64,000 bases of DNA, taken from the NCBI RefSeq assembly GCF_900496975.1, contig NZ_UFQC01000019.1, forward strand, positions 1-64,000, in the 5' to 3' direction. A program made the translations under genes and the position numbers. Origin of the DNA: Achromobacter veterisilvae (GTDB lineage: Bacteria > Pseudomonadota > Gammaproteobacteria > Burkholderiales > Burkholderiaceae_B). Of the stretch, positions 7,655-16,007 are shown in pieces (the stretch's first letter is position 1; the number at the start of each line of letters is the position of its first letter). The notes beneath the pieces are model-generated. The model saw nothing but the letters and a program-made list of their open reading frames with translations. It was not told where the DNA came from and searched no databases.

Positions 7655-9151
7655 TTGACGCAGAAATTCAACTACCCGGTCTGGTGCGCGGTATCGATTG
7701 ACCGGCAAGGCGCCTTGCCGTTGCACGTGCAGATATTCGACCAGCTACGTCAGCGCATCGTGGACGGAGATTTGAAAAAGGGTGCGCGCTTGCCGCCCAG
7801 CCGCAAGCTGGCGGCCGAACTCCATGTGTCGCGCAACACGATCATCCTGGTATACGACCGACTGCTCTCGGAGGGCTACGTCGAAGGAAAAATCGGCATC
7901 GGCACATTCATTGCCGCGGATCTGCCCGAAGACAGCCGCCCTCGGCGCGATACCAGCCCTTCGCCCGACGGCCAGCAGCACGCGCCTCCCCATGTTTCGC
8001 GCCGCGCGGGGGCGCTGCTTCGATTGCCGCTACCTTCGGAACGCAACGGCTCCTATAGCCTCAGTCCCACCGTGCCGGCCCTGGATCAATTGCCGTTCGA
8101 CCAGTTCGCCAAGGTGTCGGCGCAGTATTGGCGCTCCGCTCCCACGACCGATCTGGGCTATGGCAGCCCGTTGGGCCTGCCCGATCTGCGCCGGGAGATT
8201 GCCCTGTATCTGCGCGAGGCCCATGGCCTGACCTGTTCCATGGAGCAGATCCTGGTGATCAGCGGAACGACGCAAGGATTTCTGCTGGCCGGCCATGTAT
8301 TGGCCGACCCGGAAGACGAAGTCATCGTCGAAGATCCCGCGTACCTGACCCGGGTCGCGGCGCTGACCTGCGGCGGCCTGCGCCTGGTCCACGTTCCCAT
8401 CGATCAGGAAGGCCTGGACTGCCAGCGGTTCGACGCGTATTCGCCCCATGCCAAATTGATCGTTGCGTCGCCGACCAACCAGTTTCCGTTCGGCAGCACG
8501 ATGCCGTTGCACAAGCGCCTGAACCTGCTGGAATGGGCACGGGACAGGGATGCGTGGATCATCGAGTACGACTTCAACAACGCCTTTCATTTCAGCGGCC
8601 GTGCCTTGCCGCCGCTGGCCGCCCTGGATCGCGGAGGGCGGGTGGTCTACATCGGGAACTTCAATCGCTCCGTATCGCCGGCGCTGAATCTGGCCTACAT
8701 GGTGGTGCCCGAAGCGTTGATCGAGGCCTTTTCGCGCGGCCATCACATCTTTTCCTTCCAGGCGGCGGTTCCAATGCAGGGGGTCATTGCCGACTTCATG
8801 GGCAGCGGTCAGCTCGCCGCCCACATCAGGCGCATGGGCAGCCGCTACCGCGAGCGCGCCAACCTGGTGGTGCAGTGCCTCAAGAGCCTGCCGGGCATCG
8901 AACTGGACATTTCCGCGACGGGCGCCGGGTTGCACCTGTCGGCGATACCGAAGGTCGCCGTGGACGATATGGCCGTCTCGAATGCCTTGCTGGCGCATCG
9001 CATCGACGTTCCGGCGATGTCCGGCTACTGCATGAACCAACCGGCCAGGACCGGCTTCGTCATCGGGTTCGGCAATACGCCGATCGAGCGTATTGCGCCC
9101 GCCATCCGGCGCTTCAGCGAGGAACTTCAGCGGGTGCGGGGGCACGGTTAG
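7655..9151 (+). CDS. MocR/GabR-type regulator with degenerate PLP site
   Basis: A 498-residue fusion of an N-terminal GntR winged helix (about residues 18-90, with LAAELHVSRNTIILVYDRL) and a fold type I aminotransferase-like effector domain. Such regulators normally bind PLP on a Lys in GTFSKxLxPxLRLGY. Here the segment is GNFNRSVSPALNLAY, with Arg338 in place of that Lys. The upstream acidic motif EDDYDSEF has become EYDFNNAF, and SHQFP has become TNQFP. The TTG at 7655 is preferred because AAGGGG precedes it by 8 bases; GTG 7646 is possible. As last gene of the block it probably controls it. Confidence 0.88.
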   Translation: MTQKFNYPVWCAVSIDRQGALPLHVQIFDQLRQRIVDGDLKKGARLPPSRKLAAELHVSRNTIILVYDRLLSEGYVEGKIGIGTFIAADLPEDSRPRRDTSPSPDGQQHAPPHVSRRAGALLRLPLPSERNGSYSLSPTVPALDQLPFDQFAKVSAQYWRSAPTTDLGYGSPLGLPDLRREIALYLREAHGLTCSMEQILVISGTTQGFLLAGHVLADPEDEVIVEDPAYLTRVAALTCGGLRLVHVPIDQEGLDCQRFDAYSPHAKLIVASPTNQFPFGSTMPLHKRLNLLEWARDRDAWIIEYDFNNAFHFSGRALPPLAALDRGGRVVYIGNFNRSVSPALNLAYMVVPEALIEAFSRGHHIFSFQAAVPMQGVIADFMGSGQLAAHIRRMGSRYRERANLVVQCLKSLPGIELDISATGAGLHLSAIPKVAVDDMAVSNALLAHRIDVPAMSGYCMNQPARTGFVIGFGNTPIERIAPAIRRFSEELQRVRGHG

Positions 9152-9332
9152 ACCCGGGCCGCCGCGGCTGGCGGCGCGCAAGTTGTTGTTTCTCGGCAAT
9201 AATTCCGCCGGCAAAGCGCGCAGTTAGTAGGCGCTTACTGCCGCATTGGCCCGTGACGGCAGCCGTTGCGGCCAATCAGGGGCGCGGATGCCGGCGGCGG
9301 CGCCGCCGCGACGGCCAAAGCGGGCTAAGTGC

Positions 9333-9362
9333 TTGTGTTGGCTGGAAAAAACATGCTAATAT
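9333..9362 (+). promoter_or_regulatory. Predicted sigma-70 promoter of the rplC-rpsQ operon
   Basis: TTGTGT (9333-9338), an 18-base spacer, and TAATAT (9357-9362) preceded by TGC, giving an extended -10 element. It is placed to drive rplC through rpsQ, which no longer share a transcript with rpsJ. The predicted start near 9369 leaves a leader of about 150 nt. Confidence 0.7.
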
Positions 9363-9485
9363 GCCAAGCTTGCCATTTTGTGGCATGACCAGCTATGGGA
9401 AGGCTGGCCTCTTTCGAGCGGCCTGATTCATTCCCTGGTTGAACATAGTCGTAGGGCAAAGGCCGTTACCTTTTGCCTGATTAGC

Positions 9486-9505
9486 CCCGACCAATCGCAG
9501 TCGGG
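9486..9505 (+). promoter_or_regulatory. Hairpin next to the rplC Shine-Dalgarno sequence
   Basis: A perfect 6-bp stem CCCGAC/GTCGGG with an 8-base loop ends 3 bases before the GGAG (9509-9512) that serves the rplC start at 9519. Its position would suit translational control, for example by L4 (rplD), which autoregulates the S10 operon in Escherichia coli. The regulatory role is inferred only from position. Confidence 0.4.
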
Positions 9506-9518
9506 AATGGAGAAAACG

Positions 9519-10208
9519 ATGTCGAATTCGACACCCACGCCCGCCGCTCACCGGCTGGGGCTGGTGGGTCGCAAGGTCGGCATGACCCGCATTTTTACCG
9601 AGGAAGGTGAATCCATCCCGGTGACCGTGCTGGACGTGTCGAACAACCGCGTGACCCAAGTTAAGTCGCTGGAAACCGACGGCTACGCCGCGATCCAGGT
9701 GGCTTATGGCACTCGTCGTGCCTCGCGTGTGGCTCAGCCGCAAACGGGCCACTATGCCAAGGCCGGCGCTGAAGCCGGCAGCATCCTCAAAGAATTCCGC
9801 CTTGATCCCGCCCGCGCCGCCGAATTCGCGGCTGGTGCCGTGATCGCCGTGGAATCGGTGTTCGAAGCCGGCCAACAGGTCGACGTCACGGGCACCAGCA
9901 TCGGTAAAGGCTTCGCCGGTACCATCAAGCGCCACAACTTCGGTTCGCAACGCGCGTCGCACGGTAACTCCCGTTCGCACCGCGTCCCGGGCTCGATTGG
10001 TCAAGCTCAAGATCCGGGCCGTATTTTCCCGGGTAAGCGCATGGCCGGTCACCTGGGTGATGTCACCCGCACCGTTCAAAACCTCGACGTCGTTCGCGTT
10101 GACGCTGAGCGCGGCCTGCTGCTGGTCAAGGGCGCCGTCCCCGGCCATGCTGGCGCCGACATCGTCGTGCGCCCGGCCATCAAGGCCCCGGCCAAGAAGG
10201 GAGCGTAA
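9519..10208 (+). CDS. rplC: 50S ribosomal protein L3
   Basis: A 229-residue L3 with the signature start [14 protein letters not shown] and the conserved peptidyl-transferase-proximal loop [20 protein letters not shown]. The ATG at 9519 is chosen because GGAG lies 6 bases upstream. It leaves a short Ala/Pro/Thr N-terminal extension ([12 protein letters not shown]) relative to E. coli L3; ATG 9507 is possible. It is the first gene of this ribosomal operon, 4 bases before rplD. Confidence 0.97.
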   Translation: MSNSTPTPAAHRLGLVGRKVGMTRIFTEEGESIPVTVLDVSNNRVTQVKSLETDGYAAIQVAYGTRRASRVAQPQTGHYAKAGAEAGSILKEFRLDPARAAEFAAGAVIAVESVFEAGQQVDVTGTSIGKGFAGTIKRHNFGSQRASHGNSRSHRVPGSIGQAQDPGRIFPGKRMAGHLGDVTRTVQNLDVVRVDAERGLLLVKGAVPGHAGADIVVRPAIKAPAKKGA

Positions 10209-10212
10209 GTAA

Positions 10213-10833
10213 ATGGATCTCAAGCTCCTGAACGACCAAGGTCAGGCCGCCGCGACTTTCAGCGCGCCCGACACGATCTTCGGCCGCGACTTCAACGAAG
10301 CGCTGATTCATCAGATCGTGGTGGCTTTCCAAGCCAATGCCCGTGCCGGCAACCGCGCTCAGAAGGATCGTGCCGAAGTCAAGCACTCGACCAAGAAGCC
10401 CTGGCGCCAGAAGGGTACCGGCCGCGCTCGCGCCGGTATGACTTCGTCGCCGCTGTGGCGTGGCGGTGGTCGGACTTTCCCGAACTCGCCCGAAGAGAAC
10501 TTCAGCCAGAAGGTCAACAAGAAGATGTACCGCGCCGGGATCCGCTCGATCCTGTCGCAACTGGCTCGTGAAGACCGCATCGCCGTCGTCGAATCGTTCG
10601 ATCTGGAATCGCCCAAGACCAAGGCTGCCGCTGCAAAGCTGAAGAGCCTGGGCCTGGACTCGGTCCTGATCATCACCGACAGCGTCGATGAGAATGTTTA
10701 CCTCGCCACCCGCAACCTGCCGCACGTTGCCGTTGTCGAGCCCCGTTATGCCGATCCGTTGTCGCTGGTCCACTACAAGAAAGTGCTGATCACCAAGCCG
10801 GCCATCGCTCAACTCGAGGAGATGCTGGGATGA
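10213..10833 (+). CDS. rplD: 50S ribosomal protein L4
   Basis: A 206-residue L4 containing the conserved exit-tunnel loop [20 protein letters not shown]4 assembles early on 23S rRNA and in E. coli represses its own operon at transcription and translation. Its last four bases overlap the rplW start (ATGA), so the two are translationally coupled. Confidence 0.97.
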   Translation: MDLKLLNDQGQAAATFSAPDTIFGRDFNEALIHQIVVAFQANARAGNRAQKDRAEVKHSTKKPWRQKGTGRARAGMTSSPLWRGGGRTFPNSPEENFSQKVNKKMYRAGIRSILSQLAREDRIAVVESFDLESPKTKAAAAKLKSLGLDSVLIITDSVDENVYLATRNLPHVAVVEPRYADPLSLVHYKKVLITKPAIAQLEEMLG

Positions 10834-11126
10834 ACGCTGAACGCTTGATGCAAGTCATTCTGGCCCCGATCGTGACCGAAAAGGCCACCTTCGTCGCCGA
10901 GAAGAATCAGCAAATCGCTTTCCGTGTCGTGGCTGACGCTACCAAGCCGGAAATCAAGGCTGCCGTCGAACTGCTCTTCAAGGTGCAGGTCGAGTCCGTG
11001 CAGGTCCTCAACCGTAAGGGCAAAGTCAAGCGCTTTGGCCGATTCGTTGGCCGTCGTCGCGATGAGCGCAAGGCTTACGTCTCGCTCAAGGACGGCCAGG
11101 AAATCGACTTTGCGGAGGTGAAGTAA
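10830..11126 (+). CDS. rplW: 50S ribosomal protein L23
   Basis: A 98-residue L23 with [11 protein letters not shown] at the N terminus and the extended loop [17 protein letters not shown]23 lies at the tunnel exit and is the docking site for trigger factor and signal recognition particle. The start overlaps rplD by four bases and the stop abuts the rplB start directly. Confidence 0.97.
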   Translation: MNAERLMQVILAPIVTEKATFVAEKNQQIAFRVVADATKPEIKAAVELLFKVQVESVQVLNRKGKVKRFGRFVGRRRDERKAYVSLKDGQEIDFAEVK

Positions 11127-11954
11127 ATGGCCCTCGTAAAAGTTAAGCCGACTTCGGCTGGCCGTCGTGGCATGGTGAAGGTTGTCAGTCCCAACCTGCA
11201 CAAGGGCGAGCCCTACGCGCCGCTGCTGGAAAAGAAGACCCGTGGTTCCGGCCGTAACAACAACGGTCACATCACGGTCCGTCATCGTGGCGGTGGCCAC
11301 AAGCAGCACTACCGTGTCGTCGACTTCCGTCGCGACAAGGACGGCATCCCGGCAAAGGTCGAGCGTCTGGAATATGACCCCAACCGTACGGCGCACATCG
11401 CTCTGCTGTGCTACGCCGACGGCGAACGTCGCTACATCATCGCTCCGCGCGGTCTGGAAGTGGGCGCCACGCTGGTGTCGGGCATCGAAGCCCCGATCCG
11501 CGCCGGCAACACGCTGCCGATCCGCAACATCCCGGTGGGTACGACGATTCACTGCGTCGAAATGATCCCTGGCAAGGGTGCCCAGATGGTCCGCTCGGCC
11601 GGCGCTTCCGCCGTCCTGCTGGCCCGCGAAGGCGTCTACGCTCAGGTGCGTCTGCGCTCGGGTGAAGTCCGCCGTGTGCACATCGAATGCCGCGCCACCA
11701 TCGGTGAAGTCGGTAACGAAGAACACAGCCTGCGCCAAATCGGCAAGGCCGGTGCAATGCGTTGGCGCGGTGTCCGCCCGACCGTTCGTGGCGTTGCCAT
11801 GAACCCGGTGGATCACCCGCACGGTGGCGGTGAAGGCCGTACCGGTGAAGCACGCGAACCGGTCAGCCCGTGGGGCACTCCGGCGAAGGGTTTCAAGACC
11901 CGTCGCAACAAGCGGACGAACAATATGATCGTCCAACGGCGCAAGCGCAAGTAA
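11127..11954 (+). CDS. rplB: 50S ribosomal protein L2
   Basis: A 275-residue L2 with the diagnostic C-terminal [15 protein letters not shown] segment holding the conserved His, and a basic tail. L2 joins the subunits and supports the peptidyl transferase centre. Its start follows the rplW stop with no gap; GGAGGTG inside the end of rplW is the Shine-Dalgarno sequence. Confidence 0.98.
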   Translation: MALVKVKPTSAGRRGMVKVVSPNLHKGEPYAPLLEKKTRGSGRNNNGHITVRHRGGGHKQHYRVVDFRRDKDGIPAKVERLEYDPNRTAHIALLCYADGERRYIIAPRGLEVGATLVSGIEAPIRAGNTLPIRNIPVGTTIHCVEMIPGKGAQMVRSAGASAVLLAREGVYAQVRLRSGEVRRVHIECRATIGEVGNEEHSLRQIGKAGAMRWRGVRPTVRGVAMNPVDHPHGGGEGRTGEAREPVSPWGTPAKGFKTRRNKRTNNMIVQRRKRK

Positions 11955-11966
11955 GAGGCGAACACT

Positions 11967-12242
11967 ATGTCACGTTCGATCAAGAAAGGCCCGTTTGTCG
12001 ATGCTCACCTGATCAAAAAGGTGGACACGGCCGTCGCGGGCAAAGACAAGAAGCCGATCAAGACCTGGTCGCGTCGCTCGACGATCCTGCCCGAGTTCAT
12101 CGGTCTGACGATCGCTGTGCACAACGGCAAGCAACATGTTCCCGTGTACATCAACGAGAACATGGTCGGTCACAAGCTGGGCGAGTTCGCGCTGACCCGT
12201 ACGTTCAAGGGTCACGCCGCGGACAAGAAGGCGAAGAGGTAA
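11967..12242 (+). CDS. rpsS: 30S ribosomal protein S19
   Basis: A 91-residue S19 starting [15 protein letters not shown], with [19 protein letters not shown] and a basic C terminus. It binds 16S rRNA in the 30S head with S13. It follows rplB by 12 bases with GAGGCG upstream, and rplV follows after 3 bases. Confidence 0.98.
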   Translation: MSRSIKKGPFVDAHLIKKVDTAVAGKDKKPIKTWSRRSTILPEFIGLTIAVHNGKQHVPVYINENMVGHKLGEFALTRTFKGHAADKKAKR

Positions 12243-12245
12243 GCG

Positions 12246-12575
12246 ATGGAAACTACTGCCATTATCCGTGGGGTTCACATCTCCGCTCAAAAGACGCGTC
12301 TGGTTGCGGATCTGATCCGCGGCAAGTCGGTCTCGCAGGCGCTGAACATCCTCACCTTCTCGCCGAAGAAGGCCGCCGTCATCCTGAAGAAGGCTGTCGA
12401 GTCCGCCATCGCCAACGCCGAGCACAACGACGGCGCCGACATCGACGAACTGAAGGTCACCACGATTTTCGTGGACAAGGCCCAGTCGATGAAGCGCTTC
12501 TCCGCTCGCGCCAAGGGCCGCGGCAACCGTATCGAGAAGCAGACCTGCCACATCACGGTCAAGGTCGGAGCTTAA
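12246..12575 (+). CDS. rplV: 50S ribosomal protein L22
   Basis: A 109-residue L22 of standard length, with [20 protein letters not shown] at the start and the tunnel beta-hairpin region [17 protein letters not shown]. Its loop lines the nascent-chain tunnel and is a classic site for macrolide-related changes. No unusual change is visible. Confidence 0.98.
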   Translation: METTAIIRGVHISAQKTRLVADLIRGKSVSQALNILTFSPKKAAVILKKAVESAIANAEHNDGADIDELKVTTIFVDKAQSMKRFSARAKGRGNRIEKQTCHITVKVGA

Positions 12576-12584
12576 GGAGTCACG

Positions 12585-13376
12585 ATGGGTCAGAAAATTC
12601 ACCCCACTGGGTTCCGTCTCGCGGTCACCCGTAATTGGTCCTCGCGTTGGTTCGCCGACGACAAGGCCTTCGGCACGATGCTGGCCGAAGACATCCGCGT
12701 CCGCGAGTACCTGAAGAAGAAGCTCAAGAGCGCCTCCGTCGGTCGCGTGATCATCGAGCGTCCCGCCAAGAATGCCCGCATCACCGTCTACTCGGCTCGT
12801 CCGGGCGTGGTGATCGGCAAGCGCGGCGAAGACATCGAAAGCCTGAAGGCTGATCTGCAGCGCCTGATGGGCGTGCCCGTGCACGTCAACATCGAAGAAA
12901 TCCGCAAGCCGGAAACCGATGCTCAACTGATCGCCGACTCGATCTCGCAACAGCTCGAGAAGCGCATCATGTTCCGCCGCGCCATGAAGCGCGCGATGCA
13001 GAACGCCATGCGTCTGGGTGCCCAAGGCATCAAGATCATGAGCTCGGGCCGTCTGAACGGTATCGAAATTGCCCGCACCGAGTGGTATCGCGAAGGCCGT
13101 GTGCCGCTGCACACCCTCAAGGCCAACATCGACTACGGCACCTCCGAGGCCCACACCACGTATGGCGTGATCGGCATCAAGGTCTGGGTCTACAAGGGCG
13201 ACATGCTGGCCAACGGCGAATTGCCGCCGGAAACCGCCGCCCCGCGTGAAGAAGAACGTCGTCCGCGCCGCGCTCCGCGTGGTGATCGTCCGGACGGTGC
13301 TCGCACCGGTCGTCCGGGTGGTCGTGGCCGTGGTCCCCGCAAGGCGGACGCTGCTCCGGCGCCTGAAGGAGAATAA
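12585..13376 (+). CDS. rpsC: 30S ribosomal protein S3 with low-complexity C-terminal tail
   Basis: A 263-residue S3. The KH domain GxxG motif is in [10 protein letters not shown], and the C-terminal domain includes [19 protein letters not shown]-like residues. S3 lines the mRNA entry tunnel. It is about 30 residues longer than E. coli S3 because of an Arg/Pro/Gly/Ala tail from about residue 222, rich in RRPRRAPRG and GRPGGRGRG and ending EGE. Similar tails occur in other Burkholderiales. Confidence 0.97.
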   Translation: MGQKIHPTGFRLAVTRNWSSRWFADDKAFGTMLAEDIRVREYLKKKLKSASVGRVIIERPAKNARITVYSARPGVVIGKRGEDIESLKADLQRLMGVPVHVNIEEIRKPETDAQLIADSISQQLEKRIMFRRAMKRAMQNAMRLGAQGIKIMSSGRLNGIEIARTEWYREGRVPLHTLKANIDYGTSEAHTTYGVIGIKVWVYKGDMLANGELPPETAAPREEERRPRRAPRGDRPDGARTGRPGGRGRGPRKADAAPAPEGE

Positions 13377-13378
13377 CC

Positions 13379-13795
13379 ATGCTGCAACCCTCTCGCAGAA
13401 AGTATCGCAAAGAGCAGAAGGGCCGCAACACCGGTCTGGCGACTCGCGGCACCCACGTGTCGTTCGGCGAATTCGGTCTGAAGGCCACCGGCCGTGGCCG
13501 TCTGACCGCCCGTCAGATCGAAGCCGCTCGTCGTGCCATCAATCGTCACATCAAGCGTGGCGGCCGTATCTGGATTCGCATTTTCCCGGATAAGCCCATC
13601 TCGCAGAAGCCTGCCGAAGTCCGTATGGGTAACGGTAAGGGCAACCCGGAGTACTGGGTCGCCGAAATTCAGCCCGGCAAGGTGCTCTACGAAATGGAAG
13701 GGGTTAGCGAAGAGCTCGCGCGTGAAGCTTTCCGCCTGGCCGCTGCCAAGCTGCCGATTTCGACCACGTTCGTCGCGCGTCATATCGGTGCTTAA
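13379..13795 (+). CDS. rplP: 50S ribosomal protein L16
   Basis: A 138-residue L16 with [17 protein letters not shown] at the start and the central [17 protein letters not shown] region including the conserved Arg that can be hydroxylated in some bacteria. It contacts the A-site tRNA region. GGAG precedes the ATG and only two bases separate it from rpsC. Confidence 0.98.
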
Positions 13796-13806
13796 GGAGT
13801 ACTAAG

Positions 13807-13998
13807 ATGAAAGCCAGCGAACTCCGTTCGAAAGACGCCGCCGAGCTCGGCAAAGAGCTCGAGAGCCTGCTGAAGGCACAATTCGGTCTGCGTATGCAGA
13901 AGGCCACGCAGCAGCTTGCCAATACCAGCCAGCTGCGCAACGTGCGTCGCGACATCGCGCGCGTGCGTACCTTGCTGACCGAGAAGGCAGGGAAATAA
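13807..13998 (+). CDS. rpmC: 50S ribosomal protein L29
   Basis: A 63-residue two-helix L29 starting [19 protein letters not shown], with [15 protein letters not shown] in the second helix. It sits near the tunnel exit beside L23. The start follows AAGGAGTACTAAG. rpsQ follows two bases after the stop. Confidence 0.97.
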
Positions 13999-14000
13999 AG

Positions 14001-14282
14001 ATGAGCGAAACTCAAAACACTCAAGTGGCCAAGCGCCAGCGTACGCTGGTCGGCAAGGTCGTCAGCAACAAGATGGACAAGACTGTCGTGGTTCTGGTTG
14101 AACGCCGCGTCAAGCACCCCATCTTCGGCAAGATCATCATGCGTTCCGCGAAGTACAAGGCGCACGACGAATCGAACCAGTACAACGAAGGCGATACGGT
14201 TGAAATCGCTGAAGGCCGTCCCATCTCGCGCTCGAAGTCGTGGCGCGTGGTGCGTCTGGTTGAAGCCGCACGTATCATCTAA
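14001..14282 (+). CDS. rpsQ: 30S ribosomal protein S17
   Basis: A 93-residue S17 with [19 protein letters not shown] and [20 protein letters not shown], the standard OB-fold signature. It binds the 5' domain of 16S rRNA. In most bacteria rplN follows within a few dozen bases as the start of the spc genes; here a perfect intrinsic terminator follows and rplN is 14.3 kb away. Confidence 0.98.
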   Translation: MSETQNTQVAKRQRTLVGKVVSNKMDKTVVVLVERRVKHPIFGKIIMRSAKYKAHDESNQYNEGDTVEIAEGRPISRSKSWRVVRLVEAARII

Positions 14283-14321
14283 GTAAAAGCAGGTCATCGG
14301 AACGGTTCGCCGTTCTGATAT

Positions 14322-14357
14322 AAAACGGCAAGGGCTCATACCCTTGCCGTTTTTTTT
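14322..14357 (+). terminator. Intrinsic terminator after rpsQ
   Basis: A perfect 12-bp stem (14323-14334 with 14341-14352) with a CTCATA loop runs into eight T residues. A second small hairpin, GAACGG-TTCG-CCGTTC (14300-14315), precedes it. Together they end the rplC-rpsQ operon. Confidence 0.95.
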
Positions 14358-14405
14358 GTGCATGGCATTCGCGCGCTTTACCCACACAGCGGACTTGGAG
14401 GTCGG

Positions 14406-14912
14406 ATGCGGGATTCAAGAAAGGCATGGGCGCGCTCGTTCGCGCTCTGCCTGCTGGCCATGGCCGCGGCTCCGATCTGGGCGCAGTCCGAACGGGGAGA
14501 CGGGGCGCCTGGCGCGCTGGAAGCGCCAACAGGCAGGAACGCCCTGACGGCAGGGCCGGAACCCAGGGTGCTTCCGGCCAATGGGTCGCGCGATCATGCC
14601 GCGATCTTCGGCACCGGCGACGAGGACGAACTCGCCCTGGCCGAACAGGAGCGCGCGCTCGAGGCGCAGCGCGAGCAACTCAAGCTGCTGGAGCGCTTCC
14701 TGGACAGCAAGCCGGCCTATGCCGATCCGAATCCGCCGGCCATGATTCCTCTGAATGCAGGATCGCCCAGCATGCCGCGGCTGGCGCCGGCGCCGGCCGG
14801 TTCGCGGCTGGACGGCGGCGGAACCGGAACGCGGCGCAGCCTGGACGAGATGCAGCGCCGGGTGGACGGCCTGCGGCGCGAAGCCGACGACCTGCGCCAG
14901 CGCGTCCGCTGA
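14406..14912 (+). CDS. Small exported coiled-coil protein of unknown function
   Basis: A 168-residue protein not recognised as a known family. A signal peptide covers residues 1-26 (LCLLAMAAAPIWA, cleavage before Q27). The mature part is low-complexity Pro/Gly/Ala-rich with two heptad-like segments: about 73-100 (LAEQERALEAQREQLKLLE) and about 144-168 (LDEMQRRVDGLRREADDLR). GGAGG precedes the ATG by 4 bases. It starts 48 bases after the rpsQ terminator and is convergent with the Liv operon. It may be a periplasmic scaffold or envelope protein; this is a guess from composition. Confidence 0.65.
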   Translation: MRDSRKAWARSFALCLLAMAAAPIWAQSERGDGAPGALEAPTGRNALTAGPEPRVLPANGSRDHAAIFGTGDEDELALAEQERALEAQREQLKLLERFLDSKPAYADPNPPAMIPLNAGSPSMPRLAPAPAGSRLDGGGTGTRRSLDEMQRRVDGLRREADDLRQRVR

Positions 14913-14928
14913 ACGGGGCGCAGGGAGG

Positions 14929-15996
14929 CTAGCGCTTTTGCGCCAGTTCGCGCAGCCGACCGGCGATGCCGGTGGGGAAGTAGTACACGGACACGACGAA
15001 CAGGATGCCCAGCCACAGCAGCCAGCGGTCCGGCTCGAACAGCAGGGCCAGGGGCGCGACGCCCGAAACCAGTTCATGGACGTGGTGCAGGCCGTCCTGC
15101 AGATAGCTCTGGGCGAACACGAACAGGCTGGCGCCCACCACCGCGCCGTACATGGTGCCCATGCCGCCGATCACGAGCATCAGCAGGATGTTGAGCATGA
15201 TCTCGAACGACAGCGAGGTGTCCGGCCCGTTGTAGCGCAGCCAGAGCGCGTACATCGCGCCGGCCAGCGTGGCGAAGGCGGCGGCCAGGAGGTTGGACAG
15301 GCTGCGGTACAGCACCGTGCGGTAGCCGATGGCTTCGGCGCGGAAGGGGTTCTCGCGGATGGCCTGCAGCACGCGGCCGAACGGCGAATTCACGATGCGC
15401 AGCAACAGCAGGAACAGCACCAGGCAGACCGCGGCGATCAGATAGTACGTAATGATGCGGCCGTCGACCGTGACCCCGAAGACGGGCTCGGAGAAAGGCC
15501 GGAAGGCCGGCCGCAGTATCTGCGGCACCTTGAAGTTCAGGCCGTCTTCGCCGCCCGTCAGGTCGGATAGCTGGGATACCAGCGTCTGGAACGCGGCCGC
15601 GACGGCGAGCGTGATCATGGCGTAGAAAATGGCGCGCACGCGCAGGCTGGCCAGGCCGATCAGCAGCGCGAAGGCCAGCGACACCGCCAGGCCGGCGGAC
15701 GTTCCCGCGAGAATGGCCGTCCAGCCCGGCTCCAGGCGCACGCTGGCGATCGCCACGCCGTAGGCGCCGATGCCGAAGAACATCGTATGCGCGAAACTGA
15801 CGATGCCGGTGTAGCCGAGCAGCAGGTCGTAGCTGGCCACGAGGACCACGAAGACCAGGATCTTCGCCGCGACGGCCAGCGACTTCGGACCGGGAAAGAG
15901 GAAGGGCGCGGCGGCCAGGGCGGCCACGACCGCGATGAGCAACAGCGCCAGCACCGCGCTGCGCGGGGGATCGCCGGAGAGCAAGCGTACGGACAT
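14929..15996 (-). CDS. Branched-chain amino acid-type ABC permease (LivM-like)
   Basis: A 355-residue inner-membrane permease with about nine hydrophobic segments and the LivM signature YDLLLGYTGIVSFAHTMFFG. The conserved EAIGYRTVLYRSLSNLLAA loop contacts the ATPases. Start ATG at 15994-15996 overlaps nothing but lies 11 bases after the LivH-like gene. It is the last gene of a six-gene operon running leftward from 20611. The ligand could be an amino acid, amide, urea or aromatic acid; this family is broad. Confidence 0.9.
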   Translation of the reverse strand: MSVRLLSGDPPRSAVLALLLIAVVAALAAAPFLFPGPKSLAVAAKILVFVVLVASYDLLLGYTGIVSFAHTMFFGIGAYGVAIASVRLEPGWTAILAGTSAGLAVSLAFALLIGLASLRVRAIFYAMITLAVAAAFQTLVSQLSDLTGGEDGLNFKVPQILRPAFRPFSEPVFGVTVDGRIITYYLIAAVCLVLFLLLLRIVNSPFGRVLQAIRENPFRAEAIGYRTVLYRSLSNLLAAAFATLAGAMYALWLRYNGPDTSLSFEIMLNILLMLVIGGMGTMYGAVVGASLFVFAQSYLQDGLHHVHELVSGVAPLALLFEPDRWLLWLGILFVVSVYYFPTGIAGRLRELAQKR

Positions 15997-16007
15997 GTCG
16001 GCGGGCC

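Larger units (their letters stand above)
9152..9518 (+). other. Gene-free region: end of insert, rplC promoter and leader
   Basis: This 367-base stretch holds no credible gene. It contains an inverted repeat ATTGGCC/GGCCAAT (9245-9251 with 9270-9276) enclosing a smaller ACGGC-A-GCCGT hairpin, a GC-rich run, an extended -10 promoter, and a leader of about 150 nt with small hairpins (TGCCA/TGGCA at 9371-9385; CCCGAC/GTCGGG at 9486-9505). A frame open from 9378 into rplC is not used as the start because its residues do not belong to L3. Confidence 0.7.

Noticed and set aside
504-9518. Attachment sites, integrase or IS ends at the edges of the rpsJ-rplC block
   Set aside because: No transposase or integrase gene, no terminal inverted repeats and no matching direct repeats were found by eye at either edge or at the edges of 14358-28342.
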